DNA of 64,000 bases from Algoriphagus aquimarinus (GCF_900112005.1 NZ_FOKK01000010.1:124001-188000); one strand, 5' to 3'; positions 54,335-63,916 are shown, counted from the stretch's first letter. Translations and numbers: made by a program. The notes: generated by a model from the letters alone, not told the origin.

Positions 54335-55117
54335 ATGGGAAAAATCATTGCCATAGCCAATCAAAAAGGCGGAGTAGGCAAAACTACCACAGCGATGAAC
54401 CTGGCGGCTAGTTTAGCTGTCCTGGAATTTAAGACCCTGGTGATTGACGCTGATCCACAGGCTAATACAACCTCCGGACTAGGTCATGATCCCAAATCTG
54501 TCAACACGAGTATTTACGAGTGTATGGTGGATGGAATCGATGTAAAAGAGATTATTCACAAAACTGATCTAGAGTATCTTGATCTGGTACCATCACACAT
54601 TGACTTAGTCGGTGCCGAAGTGGAAATGATCAACTTGGACAACCGCGAAGAGAAGATGAAAGAGGTCATTAGTGATCTTAAAGAACTATATGATTTCATC
54701 ATCATTGATTGTTCTCCTTCCTTAGGATTAATTACGATCAACGCGCTTACCGCAGCTAATTCAGTAATCATCCCAGTTCAATGCGAATACTTTGCATTAG
54801 AAGGCTTAGGTAAATTACTGAATACCATAAAAATCATTCAAACCAGATTAAATCCTGATTTGGAAATCGAAGGTATCTTGCTTACCATGTACGATGTCAG
54901 ACTGCGTCTGTCTAATCAAGTGGTAGAAGAGGTAAGATTACATTTCAAAAACATGGTTTTCGATACCATCATTCCTCGAAACGTGAGGCTAAGTGAGGCT
55001 CCTAGTTTTGGTTTACCAGCTATTTCCTTTGATGCAGATGGAAAAGGTGCAGTAGCTTATCTTAATCTTGCAGGCGAAATCGCGCAGAAAAATGATCTGC
55101 AAAAAGTGACCAAATAA
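54335..55117 (+). CDS. parA: chromosome partitioning ATPase ParA (Soj)
   Basis: A 260-residue Walker-type ATPase that works with ParB-parS to segregate the chromosome. The deviant Walker A is [16 protein letters not shown] (about 7-22). Further motifs are [15 protein letters not shown] (A'), [16 protein letters not shown] (Walker B) and the final [18 protein letters not shown]. The chosen start is ATG 54335; a TTG ten codons upstream is less likely. Followed at 2 bases by parB. Confidence 0.96.
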   Translation: MGKIIAIANQKGGVGKTTTAMNLAASLAVLEFKTLVIDADPQANTTSGLGHDPKSVNTSIYECMVDGIDVKEIIHKTDLEYLDLVPSHIDLVGAEVEMINLDNREEKMKEVISDLKELYDFIIIDCSPSLGLITINALTAANSVIIPVQCEYFALEGLGKLLNTIKIIQTRLNPDLEIEGILLTMYDVRLRLSNQVVEEVRLHFKNMVFDTIIPRNVRLSEAPSFGLPAISFDADGKGAVAYLNLAGEIAQKNDLQKVTK

Positions 55118-55119
55118 CT

Positions 55120-56031
55120 ATGTCAGACCAGAAACCGAATAGAAAAAAAAGTGTCTTGGGAAGAGGTCTTGGAGCTCTACTAGAAGACAGTCCAGCCAAA
55201 CATAAATCTGAGGAAATATTACCTGAGGTTGTTAAAACTGGGATTTTCGAAATTCCGCTTGACCAAATTCAGGTCAATCCTTTTCAGCCTAGGGTTCATT
55301 TCGACAAAGACGCTTTGGCTGAACTTGCAGAATCTATCAAGGTTCAAGGAATCATTCAGCCTATTACGGTTAGAAAACTCGATACCGATGAGTATCAATT
55401 AATCTCTGGAGAACGTAGATTTCAAGCTTCCAAAATTGCGGGGTTAACTCAAATTCCCGCATACGTTCGTACTGCCAATGATCAGCAGATGCTAGAAATG
55501 GCGCTGATTGAAAACATACAACGTGAAAATCTAAATGCACTTGAAATTGCACAATCTTATCAGCGATTGCTTGCTGAGTGTGACCTAAAGCAAGAGGAGT
55601 TGGGAGACAGAGTGGGAAAAAACAGAACTACCGTAAATAACTATTTACGTCTTCTGAAGCTCCCTCCTACCATCCAAAGTGCTATTCGAGATCAGCAGTT
55701 GTCTATGGGGCATGCTAGAGCTTTGATTAATATTGAAGATGTAGACAAGCAACTTGCCATTTTCAAGAAAGCTGTAGATGAAGAATTAAGTGTTCGTAAC
55801 GTGGAAGCTCTAGTTAAGGCTTTGAACGAAGGAACACCGGAGAAACCTTCCAAGCCAGAATTAGATCCAGTTAGGAAATATGAGATCAATAAGCTCCAGC
55901 AGCAATTGGCTTCTCACTTTGGAACCAAAGTCGCATTGAAGTCAAATCCCAAAAATAAAGGCGAAATTAAAATCCCTTTTAATTCTGCATCTGATTTGAA
56001 TCGAATTCTCGAAATTTTGGAAATCATCTAA
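55120..56031 (+). CDS. parB: chromosome partitioning protein ParB (Spo0J)
   Basis: A 303-residue CTP-dependent clamp that binds parS. The N-terminal ParA-interaction region (SVLGRGLGALLED) is followed by the nuclease/CTPase fold (LDQIQVNPFQPRVHFDKDALAELAESIKVQGIIQPITVR and SGERRFQASKIAGLTQIP), an HTH (LKQEELGDRVGKNRTTVNNYLRLLKLP) and a C-terminal dimer domain. Tightly linked to parA and to a DUF5683 gene. Confidence 0.96.
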   Translation: MSDQKPNRKKSVLGRGLGALLEDSPAKHKSEEILPEVVKTGIFEIPLDQIQVNPFQPRVHFDKDALAELAESIKVQGIIQPITVRKLDTDEYQLISGERRFQASKIAGLTQIPAYVRTANDQQMLEMALIENIQRENLNALEIAQSYQRLLAECDLKQEELGDRVGKNRTTVNNYLRLLKLPPTIQSAIRDQQLSMGHARALINIEDVDKQLAIFKKAVDEELSVRNVEALVKALNEGTPEKPSKPELDPVRKYEINKLQQQLASHFGTKVALKSNPKNKGEIKIPFNSASDLNRILEILEII

Positions 56032-56033
56032 CC

Positions 56034-56633
56034 TTGAAGCTCCCAGTTTCTCATAGCAAATTCAATAGTAAAGCCCCACTGATATTAGTGGGACTTTTGC
56101 TTTTCTGTTTTAGTCTGAGCACCGTGGCCCTTGCTCAAGAGAAAGAAAGCCCAGCACCTCCAAAACCTAAAGAAAAGCCTGATTATTCTTCACTGCCTAA
56201 GAATCCTCGAAAAGCCACCATACTCTCGGCAATTTTACCTGGAGCAGGGCAAGTTTATAATGGAAAATCCTGGAAAGTCCCTTTAATTTATGGGGGATTC
56301 ATTACCGATATTTACTTTATAAATTATAATAATCGCCTCTATCAAGTGTTCAAACAAGCACTTTCAGACTTTGACGATGAATTAGTAACTGATTTCCCCA
56401 GCTTGAACCGTGATGGGCTCGTACGAAATGTAAACTACTGGAGGAAAAATCGCGATCTGTGCTACCTGCTTCTAGGGGGAATTTATGCGCTTAACTTAAT
56501 AGATGCGAATGTGGATGCACATTTATCGGGCTTTGATGTCTCAGATGATATCGCATTGAAATTTGAACCTCACTACGAAAGATTCTCATCCAATAATACT
56601 TCTGTTGGACTTTCTATAAAACTCAATTTTTAA
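56034..56633 (+). CDS. DUF5683 membrane/exported protein
   Basis: A 199-residue exported protein with signal APLILVGLLLFCFSLSTVALAQ. It has a Pro/Lys-rich linker and the DUF5683 domain (PRKATILSAILPGAGQVYNGKSWKVPLIYGGFITDIYFINYNNRLY), which is Gly-rich and resembles a small envelope domain. Starts with TTG at 56034, 2 bases after parB. Conserved between parB and dapB in Bacteroidetes; function unknown. Confidence 0.85.
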   Translation: MKLPVSHSKFNSKAPLILVGLLLFCFSLSTVALAQEKESPAPPKPKEKPDYSSLPKNPRKATILSAILPGAGQVYNGKSWKVPLIYGGFITDIYFINYNNRLYQVFKQALSDFDDELVTDFPSLNRDGLVRNVNYWRKNRDLCYLLLGGIYALNLIDANVDAHLSGFDVSDDIALKFEPHYERFSSNNTSVGLSIKLNF

Positions 56634-56636
56634 CTA

Positions 56637-57359
56637 ATGAATATTTTACTTCTAGGCTACGGAAAAATGGGTCAGCTGATAGGTCAGTTGGCAGAATCCC
56701 GTGGTCATACCATCGCTGCAAAAATCAATATTGACAACCGAGCTGAGTTGGATACACTGGATCCAGCTACTATAGATGTGGCGATTGAATTCAGCCAGCC
56801 TGAAGCAGCTGTAGAAAATATCAAATGGGCTGTGGAAAGAGGCATTCCTATTGTCTCTGGCACTACTGGCTGGCTAGAACAAAAGGCAGAAATAGAACAG
56901 CTAACACAGGCTAAGAATGGCGCATTTTTCTACGCTTCAAATTACAGTATTGGAGTCAACATCTTTTTCAAAGTAAATGAATTCCTTGCCAAATTGATGA
57001 ACGAAACTACTGGCTACAAAAGCTCTGTAGAGGAGATTCACCATACCGCCAAAAAAGACGCTCCATCTGGAACAGCGATCACTTTGGCTGAAGGCATTAT
57101 CAAAAATATCCATGAACTGAACAACTGGAATCTGTCCGAAGGAGTGAGCGAAAATGAACAATCGCTACCTATCACTTCTAAACGCATAGACCCAGCTCCT
57201 GGAACGCATATCATACGCTATTCGTCTGAAATAGATGATATTGAAATCTCACATACTGCACACAGCAGACAAGGCTTTGCTCTTGGCGCAATTTTAGTAT
57301 CTGAGTGGATTCAAGGTAAGAAAGGCGTGCTTTCCATGGATGATTTTCTATCTTTCTGA
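56637..57359 (+). CDS. dapB: 4-hydroxy-tetrahydrodipicolinate reductase
   Basis: Reduces HTPA to tetrahydrodipicolinate for lysine and diaminopimelate (peptidoglycan) synthesis. The 240-residue protein has the Rossmann GYGKMGQLIG (about 7-16), SGTTGWLE, and the signature VEEIHHTAKKDAPSGTAITLAE. It begins 3 bases after the DUF5683 gene and ends 15 bases before lepB, so parA to lepB form one operon. Confidence 0.96.
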   Translation: MNILLLGYGKMGQLIGQLAESRGHTIAAKINIDNRAELDTLDPATIDVAIEFSQPEAAVENIKWAVERGIPIVSGTTGWLEQKAEIEQLTQAKNGAFFYASNYSIGVNIFFKVNEFLAKLMNETTGYKSSVEEIHHTAKKDAPSGTAITLAEGIIKNIHELNNWNLSEGVSENEQSLPITSKRIDPAPGTHIIRYSSEIDDIEISHTAHSRQGFALGAILVSEWIQGKKGVLSMDDFLSF

Positions 57360-57374
57360 ACTTAAAAACCAATC

Positions 57375-58448
57375 ATGAGTAAGTCAACTAATAAAAAATC
57401 AGCCGCCAGAGAATGGGGTGATGCCTTGATTTTTGCAGTAGTAGCCGCCAGTTTGATCCGTTGGCTTCTTCTAGAACCATTTACAATCCCCACTGCCTCA
57501 ATGGAGAAATCACTTTTAGTGGGAGATTTTCTTTTCGTAAGTAAAATGCATTATGGAACACGGTTCCCAATGACACCTCTTCAGGTACCTCTTACGCATC
57601 AGAAAGTCTGGGGATCAGAAATCCCATCTTACTCAGATGCAATTCAGCTTCCTTATTACAGATTACCTGGTTTCTCAGATGTTCAGAGAAATGATGTAGT
57701 AGTGTTCAATTACCCTGTCGAATTCCAATATCCGACAGATCTTAAAACAAATTACATCAAGCGAGCTGTTGGTATTTCTGGAGATATAATAGAAGTACGA
57801 AATGGCGATGCTTATGTCAATAATGAGCTTGCAGAAAAACCTTCTGAGATGCAGTATTCCTACGATGTGATTACTAACAGACCTCTAACGGAAGATTTTT
57901 TCAAAGATTATGAAATTAACCCTGACAGTCATTTGACTTTTAGTGATGGCTCAGGTTACATGGTTTTTGCAACGGAAGAAGTGATGAATAGATTAGAATC
58001 TTCTCCGGTAGTCACTTCTGTGACTAAGCGTATAGAGAAAAATAAAGGAGATTCGCTCATTTTCCCTGATGGGCTTGCACTAGGATGGAGCCGTGATAAC
58101 TATGGCCCTCTTCAGATTCCTGCTAAGGACTGGACCATTCAAATGACTGCAGATAATGTGTTGAAATACAGTTCTACTATTTTGAATTATGAAGGTCTCG
58201 AAAACGTAGAAGCCAAAGACGGTCAACTCTTCATTGATGGTCAAAAAGTAGAAAGCTATACTTTCAAACAGAATTATTACTTTATGATGGGAGACAATCG
58301 ACACGATTCTCTGGATTCGCGCTACTGGGGATTTGTACCGGAAGACCACATCGTAGGTAAAGCTTGGTTCCTATGGCTTTCACTAGACAAGCATGAATCG
58401 ATGTTCAGCAAGATCCGATGGAGTAGAATATTTAGCGGAATAAATTAA
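57375..58448 (+). CDS. lepB: signal peptidase I
   Basis: Cleaves signal peptides of exported proteins at the outer face of the inner membrane. The 357-residue protein has an N-terminal TM (ALIFAVVAASLIRWLLLEPFTI), the Ser box IPTASMEKSLLVGDFLFVSK and the Lys box YIKRAVGISGDIIEVRNG. The C-terminal boxes are MMGDNRHDSLDSRYWGFVPEDHIVGKAWF. An insertion of about 110 residues between boxes is usual for Bacteroidetes. Last gene of the parA-lepB operon. Confidence 0.96.
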   Translation: MSKSTNKKSAAREWGDALIFAVVAASLIRWLLLEPFTIPTASMEKSLLVGDFLFVSKMHYGTRFPMTPLQVPLTHQKVWGSEIPSYSDAIQLPYYRLPGFSDVQRNDVVVFNYPVEFQYPTDLKTNYIKRAVGISGDIIEVRNGDAYVNNELAEKPSEMQYSYDVITNRPLTEDFFKDYEINPDSHLTFSDGSGYMVFATEEVMNRLESSPVVTSVTKRIEKNKGDSLIFPDGLALGWSRDNYGPLQIPAKDWTIQMTADNVLKYSSTILNYEGLENVEAKDGQLFIDGQKVESYTFKQNYYFMMGDNRHDSLDSRYWGFVPEDHIVGKAWFLWLSLDKHESMFSKIRWSRIFSGIN

Positions 58449-58451
58449 GCT

Positions 58452-58488
58452 AAAAGCCCTGAAATTAACTTTCAGGGCTTTTTTTTTG
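58452..58488 (+). terminator. terminator of the parA-lepB operon
   Basis: AAAAGCCCTGAAA and TTTCAGGGCTTTT pair perfectly over 13 bp with a 5-base loop and a further T run. Confidence 0.95.
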
Positions 58489-58544
58489 AAATAAATACAG
58501 AGACTTATTTCTGAGTCTAAGACTAAGAAACTGGACTTTTCCTT

Positions 58545-59207
58545 TTACCATTCTATAGGCGTAATCCCATTGACGGCCAAATAATCATTGGCTTTTGAAA
58601 AGTGTTTGCACCCAAAAAAGCCACGATAAGAAGAAAGTGGACTAGGGTGTGGTGCTTTCAAGACCAAATGCCTACTCCCATCAATCAATGCTGATTTCTT
58701 TTGCGCGTAAGCTCCCCACAGCAAAAAAACGACATGTTCTCGCTGTTCGCTGATCGTTCGAATCACCTCATCTGTAAACTCCTCCCAGCCTTTTTTCTGA
58801 TGAGAACCAGCCTCATGAGCACGAACAGTCAATGTCGCGTTCAGCAAAAAAACACCTTGGTCTGCCCATCGAGTGAGGTCACCATTTGCAGGTATAGGTT
58901 TACCTAAGTCAGACTCTATTTCCTTAAAAATATTCTTAAGACTCGGTGGAAATGGCACTCCTGGCTTAACCGAAAAAGATAAACCATGTGCTTGCCCTGG
59001 ACCATGATATGGATCTTGGCCAAGAATAACCACCTTCACAGAGTTTATTGGGCAATGATTAAATGAATTAAATAATTCATTCGCCGGAGGGTAAACTTTT
59101 GTGCTGGCATACTCGTCTCTTACAAATGCATCCAGGTTTTCGTAAAACCTTTGCTCAAACACTTGATTCAAAGCAACTTTCCAACTCGGATCGATTTTGA
59201 CTTCCAT
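58545..59207 (-). CDS. ung: uracil-DNA glycosylase
   Basis: Removes uracil from DNA in base excision repair. The 220-residue family 1 enzyme has [22 protein letters not shown] (catalytic Asp-Pro-Tyr-His), the [18 protein letters not shown] strand and [23 protein letters not shown] (catalytic His-Pro-Ser). Divergent from apaG. Confidence 0.97.
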   Translation of the reverse strand: MEVKIDPSWKVALNQVFEQRFYENLDAFVRDEYASTKVYPPANELFNSFNHCPINSVKVVILGQDPYHGPGQAHGLSFSVKPGVPFPPSLKNIFKEIESDLGKPIPANGDLTRWADQGVFLLNATLTVRAHEAGSHQKKGWEEFTDEVIRTISEQREHVVFLLWGAYAQKKSALIDGSRHLVLKAPHPSPLSSYRGFFGCKHFSKANDYLAVNGITPIEW

Positions 59208-59237
59208 TAGAATTTAGTGATATTGAACTATAAATTG

Positions 59238-59245
59238 TATATTTG
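59238..59245 (+). promoter_or_regulatory. promoter of apaG
   Basis: TATATTTG matches TAnnTTTG exactly, 23 bases before ATG 59269. A TTTA at 59213-59216 is at the right distance for a weak -33 element. Confidence 0.55.
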
Positions 59246-59268
59246 CTAGCTATGAAATTGTTTAATAT

Positions 59269-59655
59269 ATGGTAACTACAGTAACATCCGGCATTCAAGT
59301 AAGTGTCGAAGTAACCTATCAGGCAGAATTTTCCAGTCCACATCAGCACCACTTTGTATTTACCTACAAGGTAACTATTGAAAACAAAAGCAACCAAACT
59401 GTTCAGCTAATGAGCAGAAGATGGGAAATCTCTGATGCTGCAGAAATCAAAAAAATCGTTGAAGGCGATGGTGTAGTTGGGCAACAACCTGTTTTGGAGC
59501 CTGGTGAATCGCATAGCTACGTATCTGGCTGCAACTTAAAATCTGGTTTGGGTAAGATGAAAGGAGTATACTTCATGGAAAAACTTATAGATGGAAGTAA
59601 ATTTGAAGTAGTAATACCAGAATTCCAGATGATTGCCAATTACTTCTACAATTGA
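59269..59655 (+). CDS. apaG: ApaG (Co2+/Mg2+ efflux protein family)
   Basis: A 128-residue fibronectin-III-like domain. VTYQAEFSSPHQHHFVFTYKVTIENKSNQTVQLMSRRWEISDA, VVGQQPVLEPGESHSYVSGCNLKSGLGKMKG and the final FEVVIPEFQMI are the full-family pattern. The protein is linked by genetics to Co2+/Mg2+ resistance, but its biochemical role is unclear. Followed at once by a methyltransferase gene. Confidence 0.95.
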   Translation: MVTTVTSGIQVSVEVTYQAEFSSPHQHHFVFTYKVTIENKSNQTVQLMSRRWEISDAAEIKKIVEGDGVVGQQPVLEPGESHSYVSGCNLKSGLGKMKGVYFMEKLIDGSKFEVVIPEFQMIANYFYN

Positions 59656-59656
59656 G

Positions 59657-60436
59657 TTGCTAAACAAAGTTTACCCACTCCTTTCCTATCTAAGTTACTG
59701 GCTAAAGAAAGAGGATAAATACTCGCTTCAGTCTCCCTTACTATACAATACCTACCAAAATCTTTTCGCCTTTATTCAGGCCCGAAAAGAGGAAGATCTT
59801 GACGTGGAAATCTACAGAAAAGAGCTTCTTTCTTCTGAGGAAGTTATTGATGTAGAAGATTTTGGTGCAGGATCTAAAAGTGTTAACACTGCTGAAAGGC
59901 GAGTGGCGGATATTACTAAATTCAGCACCAGTAACAGGAAATTCGCACAACTCTATCAGTTTTTCTGCTCATTAACTGCTGCCAATACAGTGCTCGAACT
60001 AGGCACTTGTATGGGGATCAGTAGCAGGTACCTTTCCAAAGTCACCCAAGGTCGAATTTATTCTTTTGAAGGCTCGGAAGAAATAGCCAGAGTTGCAAAG
60101 CCAGTTGATGGATATGAAAATCTTACAATTATTGTGGGTGAACTATCCGAAGCACTCCCCAACGCTTTAGAACCCTTGCACCAAATAGACTTTGCGCTGA
60201 TAGATGCAACCCACACGTTCGAAGGGACACTACGCTATTATGAGCTACTACTTTCCAAAATCCACCCTAAGTCTATCATCGCCATTGGAGACATTCATTG
60301 GTCTCGAGAAATGGAAATGGCATGGGATGAAATAAAACGTAAGCCAGAAGTCAAACTAAGTTTAGACTTTTATGAATGTGGCATTGTGTTCTTTGATTTT
60401 CCCGGAGAAAAAACTGACTATATACTAGATTTTTGA
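59657..60436 (+). CDS. class I SAM-dependent O-methyltransferase-like protein
   Basis: A roughly 259-residue methyltransferase with motif I TVLELGTCMGISSRYLSKV (mid-protein), IYSFEGSEEIARVA (acidic after strand 2) and FALIDATHTFEGTLRYYELLL with IGDIHWSREM. The N-terminal 90 residues are helical. Starts are TTG only; 59657, one base after the apaG stop, and 59633, overlapping apaG, are both possible. The 3' end overlaps the opposing TPMT-like gene by 12 bases. Substrate unknown. Confidence 0.82.
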   Translation: MLNKVYPLLSYLSYWLKKEDKYSLQSPLLYNTYQNLFAFIQARKEEDLDVEIYRKELLSSEEVIDVEDFGAGSKSVNTAERRVADITKFSTSNRKFAQLYQFFCSLTAANTVLELGTCMGISSRYLSKVTQGRIYSFEGSEEIARVAKPVDGYENLTIIVGELSEALPNALEPLHQIDFALIDATHTFEGTLRYYELLLSKIHPKSIIAIGDIHWSREMEMAWDEIKRKPEVKLSLDFYECGIVFFDFPGEKTDYILDF

Positions 60437-61015
60437 ATTTTCAAGGATCATGAACACCTCAGAACCTAATCGCTCTGGAATAGAATTGTAGCACGGGGCC
60501 AGGACTTTGATCTCGAAGTATCTTTCAAATAGCTTTTTATATTCTGATATTTTTCCGCCAAAAGGTGGACCATCAAAGTCAAATTCACGATCAAACCAAA
60601 CACCAACCAATTTTGCTCCTGGCTTTAGCAATTCTTTCATTTTGGTTAAATAATCCTCTCTGAGATTTGGATTAAGTGCACAAAAGAAAGTCTGTTCCAA
60701 AATCAAATCAAAAGAACCGTTATGTTCAAAGAAATTTTGATGATGAATATGCTCATTAGGAAAATCAGGGTTCAAGGAAGCAAAACGCTTTAAGGGTTCT
60801 TCAGATAAATCGAGTAGATGAATATTAGTAAATCCAGATTTCATGGCGAAAGAAGCTTCATAGCCTGATCCAGCGCCAGGGATCAAGACATGAATACCCT
60901 TATTTTTAATTTGGTCTAAATATTGCACAAGTGGTGGAGAGGCATGCCCTATATCCCAACCGGTTTTGCCTGTAGAGTACCTTTGAGTCCAATAATCTTT
61001 GTCCAAAAAAGCCAT
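60425..61015 (-). CDS. TPMT-family methyltransferase
   Basis: A 196-residue SAM methyltransferase of the thiopurine S-methyltransferase-like family. The N-terminal DYWTQRYSTGKTGWDIGHASPPLVQYL, SAM motif HVLIPGAGSGYEASFA and FDLILEQTFFCALNP, and the later VWFDREFDFDGPPFGGKISEYKKLF are family markers. Bacterial members methylate thiols, selenium/tellurium or halides. Convergent with the preceding gene (12-base overlap). Confidence 0.88.
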   Translation of the reverse strand: MAFLDKDYWTQRYSTGKTGWDIGHASPPLVQYLDQIKNKGIHVLIPGAGSGYEASFAMKSGFTNIHLLDLSEEPLKRFASLNPDFPNEHIHHQNFFEHNGSFDLILEQTFFCALNPNLREDYLTKMKELLKPGAKLVGVWFDREFDFDGPPFGGKISEYKKLFERYFEIKVLAPCYNSIPERLGSEVFMILENSKI

Positions 61016-61039
61016 TATATAGCCTTATCTAAATAAATC

Positions 61040-61969
61040 ATGAATACGGAATTTGAAAAAAACTCGCCTGAAAAGAAAGACCAAGGTAAAAACATTATCA
61101 TTATTGTTTTGGTACTATTGGTAATAATAAGCGGAATCAAATTGTACACTGATTACGTAGATCGAACCAAGAAATCCGAAGAGATTCTTCTTCTTTCTAC
61201 TGAAAACAATGACCTAAACAAGCGGCTTGACTCTGTGACTTATCAGTTAGATCTAAGAATACTAGAAATAGAGAAACTGGGCGGTGATGTAAAGTCGCTC
61301 GAAGAAGTACGTGATCAATTAATCGCCGAAAGAAATACATCAAGACAAAGAAGCTCTTCAGAAATAGTTGCTTTGAATGAGAAGATAAAAAGCTACAATG
61401 GCATGATAGTGCAAAAAGATCAGGAGATCCTTGAATTGCGAGCCATGAATCAACAACTTTTCACAGAAAACCAGGACTTAAAAACTACTCAGGCAGAAAT
61501 TGAAGAAGAGGTGGCTCAGCTGAATCTTCAAAAAGAAGATCTTCAAGCCAAAGTCAATGTAGCATCTATGCTAAAGGCTGAAAACATTGAGATCTCAGCG
61601 GTTAACTCCAAAGGAAAAGAACGCGTTGAAACCACCAAAGATTTTAGAAATCGACAAATTGAACGTATCAAAGTGAGTTTTAATCTAGCAGATAACAAGG
61701 TGGCAGAGAAAGGACCAAGGAATATTTACGTTCAGGTTTTGGCCCCTAATGCACAACCTATATTTGATGTAGCTAAGGGATCTGGCACATTTATGATGGA
61801 TGGAGCAGAGAAATTCTACACTGTTAAACAAGATGTGATTTTTGACAATACTGAACAGGAGCTCACCTTCTTTTACGAGAAGGGCACCGATTACACCTCA
61901 GGCATACATCAAGTCAAAATTTTTGTCGACAATTATGAAGTCGGCTCTAAGACATTCACTGTAAAATAA
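61040..61969 (+). CDS. single-TM coiled-coil protein
   Basis: A 309-residue protein with one TM near the N terminus (NIIIIVLVLLVIISGIKLYTDYV, about 19-41). A long coiled coil follows (about 45-180, SEEILLLSTENNDLNKRL ... NQQLFTENQDLKTTQAEIEEEVAQLNLQKEDL). A C-terminal beta domain (about 195-309, RQIERIKVSFNLADNKVAEKGPRNIYVQVL) completes it. It is anchored facing the periplasm or outside. Family function unknown; databases sometimes mislabel it as a partitioning protein. Confidence 0.8.
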   Translation: MNTEFEKNSPEKKDQGKNIIIIVLVLLVIISGIKLYTDYVDRTKKSEEILLLSTENNDLNKRLDSVTYQLDLRILEIEKLGGDVKSLEEVRDQLIAERNTSRQRSSSEIVALNEKIKSYNGMIVQKDQEILELRAMNQQLFTENQDLKTTQAEIEEEVAQLNLQKEDLQAKVNVASMLKAENIEISAVNSKGKERVETTKDFRNRQIERIKVSFNLADNKVAEKGPRNIYVQVLAPNAQPIFDVAKGSGTFMMDGAEKFYTVKQDVIFDNTEQELTFFYEKGTDYTSGIHQVKIFVDNYEVGSKTFTVK

Positions 61970-61971
61970 TC

Positions 61972-61995
61972 AAAGCCTCCTTCGGGAGGCTTTTT
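61972..61995 (+). terminator. terminator after the coiled-coil gene
   Basis: AAAGCCTCC and GGAGGCTTT with a TTCG tetraloop and a short T tract, directly after the stop codon. Confidence 0.92.
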
Positions 61996-62196
61996 CATGA
62001 AAGCCAGTTATTTTTAGCTGAAGCAGTTACATGCGCTGACCAAGAGAGAACAATTGAAAAGTATATCTATCAATTATCTCTGGGAAACATAATCACCAAC
62101 TATACTTCTCAGCCCATTCAACGGCGGTTTATTGAATCTTAGGCAGTCACGTAGTGGAATGTTTTCTATTACCTCTACTTTTGACTTGGCTATTCA
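61996..62196. other. intergenic region upstream of the ribosomal protein operon
   Basis: About 200 bases with no gene. A second TACTTTTG (62176-62183) has no matching -33 element, and I see no S6:S18-binding structure in the short predicted leader. Confidence 0.5.
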
Positions 62197-62228
62197 TTTG
62201 GAATACAGCGAGATTTCTCCTACTTTTG
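62197..62228 (+). promoter_or_regulatory. promoter of rpsF-rpsR-rplI
   Basis: TTTG at 62197-62200 and TACTTTTG at 62221-62228, with a 20-base spacer, are a full Bacteroidetes consensus promoter. Predicted start near 62233, about 33 bases before rpsF. Confidence 0.85.
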
Positions 62229-62265
62229 CATCCTGTTTATTAAATTCCTTAAACACATTAAAAAA

Positions 62266-62637
62266 ATGTTCCAAAGAAATTACGAGACGGTATTCATTTT
62301 AACTCCCGTTTTATCTGATGTTCAGATAAAGGATACTGTCGACAAGTTTGTGAACTTGTTAAAAGAACTGGGGGCAGACGTTATTAATGTGGAAAATTGG
62401 GGTCTTAAGAAAATGGCTTATGCTATTGAGAAAAAGACTACAGGTTTCTACGTTATGGTTGAATTCAAGGCCGATCCTACGCTTATCCGCAAATTCGAAG
62501 TAGAACTTCGAAGAGATGAGAAAGTGATGAGATTCTTGACTACTGTTTTGGATAAGCACTCTATTGTTTATGCCGAAAGAAGAAGAAAAGGAGAGTTTAA
62601 CAAAAAAGTTGAAGCTAAGGAGGAAGCCACCAAATGA
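62266..62637 (+). CDS. rpsF: 30S ribosomal protein S6
   Basis: A small-subunit ribosomal protein of 123 residues that binds 16S rRNA with S18. The sequence [23 protein letters not shown] ... [29 protein letters not shown] is standard; the C-terminal charged tail ([17 protein letters not shown]) is longer than in E. coli's core. First gene of a three-gene operon; its end overlaps rpsR by 4 bases. Confidence 0.97.
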   Translation: MFQRNYETVFILTPVLSDVQIKDTVDKFVNLLKELGADVINVENWGLKKMAYAIEKKTTGFYVMVEFKADPTLIRKFEVELRRDEKVMRFLTTVLDKHSIVYAERRRKGEFNKKVEAKEEATK

Positions 62638-62885
62638 CATTAGTTAACGAGCCAATCAATAGAGGCGAAATCAGAAAAAAGTATTGCCGATTCAAGAAGC
62701 ACGGCATTAAGTACATTGACTACAAGGATCCTAATTTCTTGTTGAAGTTCGTCAATGAGCAAGGTAAAATTCTTCCAAGAAGACTTACTGGTAACTCTGC
62801 GAAATTTCAGAGAAAAGTGGCCCAGGCCATCAAAAAAGCAAGACATTTGGCTTTGTTGCCATTCGTAACCGATGGGTTGAAATAA
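62634..62885 (+). CDS. rpsR: 30S ribosomal protein S18
   Basis: An 83-residue small-subunit protein that pairs with S6. [40 protein letters not shown] is the family signature, with a short N-terminal extension. Translationally coupled to rpsF (ATGA) and 39 bases before rplI. Confidence 0.97.
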   Translation: MTLVNEPINRGEIRKKYCRFKKHGIKYIDYKDPNFLLKFVNEQGKILPRRLTGNSAKFQRKVAQAIKKARHLALLPFVTDGLK

Positions 62886-62924
62886 TTCGGTCTTGTATCG
62901 TCCAATCACAAAAGATCATTACAA

Positions 62925-63368
62925 ATGGAAATCATACTAAAAACAGACATCAAAGGTCTTGGCTATAAGAATGACTTGGTAGCTGTAAAGCCAGGGTACG
63001 GAAGAAATTACCTGATTCCTCAGGGTTTCGCAGTACTTGCAACTGGCTCTAACAAGAAAATTCTTGCTGAGAATATCAAGCAAGCTGCTCACAAAGCAGA
63101 AAAGATTAAAACTGAAGCTCAGAATATCGCAGAAAAACTTGAAGCTCTAACACTAGAGATCAAAGCGAAAATCGGTGAATCAGGTAAAATCTTCGGTAAA
63201 GTAACTACTCTTCAGATTGCCGACGCATTGGCAGCTCAAGGTATCGACATCGACAGAAAGAAAATCTCTATCAATACGCCAGTTGATGGCGCTGGGGAAT
63301 TTGCTGCAGAAGTTGACCTTCATAGAGAAGTGAAAACTAACGTAAAATTCAACGTGTCAGGAGAGTAA
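62925..63368 (+). CDS. rplI: 50S ribosomal protein L9
   Basis: A 147-residue large-subunit protein. Its N domain, MEIILKTDIKGLGYKNDLVAVKPGYGRNYLIPQGFAV, binds 23S rRNA. The helical linker and the C domain (GKIFGKVTTLQIADALAAQGIDIDRKKISI) match the family. Last gene of the operon, with a strong terminator after it. Confidence 0.97.
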   Translation: MEIILKTDIKGLGYKNDLVAVKPGYGRNYLIPQGFAVLATGSNKKILAENIKQAAHKAEKIKTEAQNIAEKLEALTLEIKAKIGESGKIFGKVTTLQIADALAAQGIDIDRKKISINTPVDGAGEFAAEVDLHREVKTNVKFNVSGE

Positions 63369-63390
63369 TTCTTCCACACAGATAAAAATA

Positions 63391-63418
63391 AAAAACCCCG
63401 ATAATTCGGGGTTTTTTT
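63391..63418. terminator. bidirectional terminator after rplI
   Basis: AAAAACCCCG and CGGGGTTTTT form a perfect 10-bp stem with a 6-base loop, with A and T tracts on both sides. It serves rplI and the convergent small gene at 63424. Confidence 0.95.
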
Positions 63419-63423
63419 TGTGC

Positions 63424-63669
63424 CTAACTCAATGCTTTCTCAAAGCTTTCTACCAATTTCTTAGAAACAGCCTTACTGTTTTTTTCTCTAGCTTCCTTGA
63501 AAAAAGCTAGAGCCTCGTGACCTTTTTCGATCACGCCAACAGGGTTCTGATCATTTTGGAAACTCACCCAGCACCAAGAAAGCTCAGCTGCCAACGTTTC
63601 GCCTGATTTTAACTTTTCTAATTTCTGCACCACTTCAGGCAGCGTTTTTTCTAATTTCTCAACTTGCAT
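63424..63669 (-). CDS. conserved-looking 81-residue soluble protein
   Basis: An 81-residue helical, Lys/Glu-rich protein (VEKLEKTLPEVVQKLEKLKSGETLAAELSWCWVSFQNDQNPVGVIEKG) without signal or TM. The reading frame is coherent and ends just before a strong shared terminator, which supports it being real. Function unknown. Confidence 0.75.
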   Translation of the reverse strand: MQVEKLEKTLPEVVQKLEKLKSGETLAAELSWCWVSFQNDQNPVGVIEKGHEALAFFKEAREKNSKAVSKKLVESFEKALS

Positions 63670-63916
63670 AACAAATAATGGTTTAGTAGCTTTTTTCTAT
63701 TTTTTTTACAAAAATGAACATATATTTTCAATTACACAATATAACCTCCTCACTGTTAACATAATCACAATTTTAGGACCTGCAATTTCTATTATCGCAA
63801 ATAGAGATATCATTATAAGATACTATGGACAGAATCTATAAACGATTTAAAAGATCAATATTTTCTGCTGATTCAAAGGCAATTAGCTAAAAAACACAAA
63901 AATCTTTAAATACTGG
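63670..63916. other. A+T-rich intergenic region
   Basis: No gene or repeat is seen between the small minus-strand gene and the promoter at 63917. It is a divergent promoter region, strongly A+T-rich. Confidence 0.5.

Noticed and set aside
61040-61969. Chromosome partitioning (ParA-like) protein
   Set aside because: No Walker motif; it is a TM plus coiled-coil protein.
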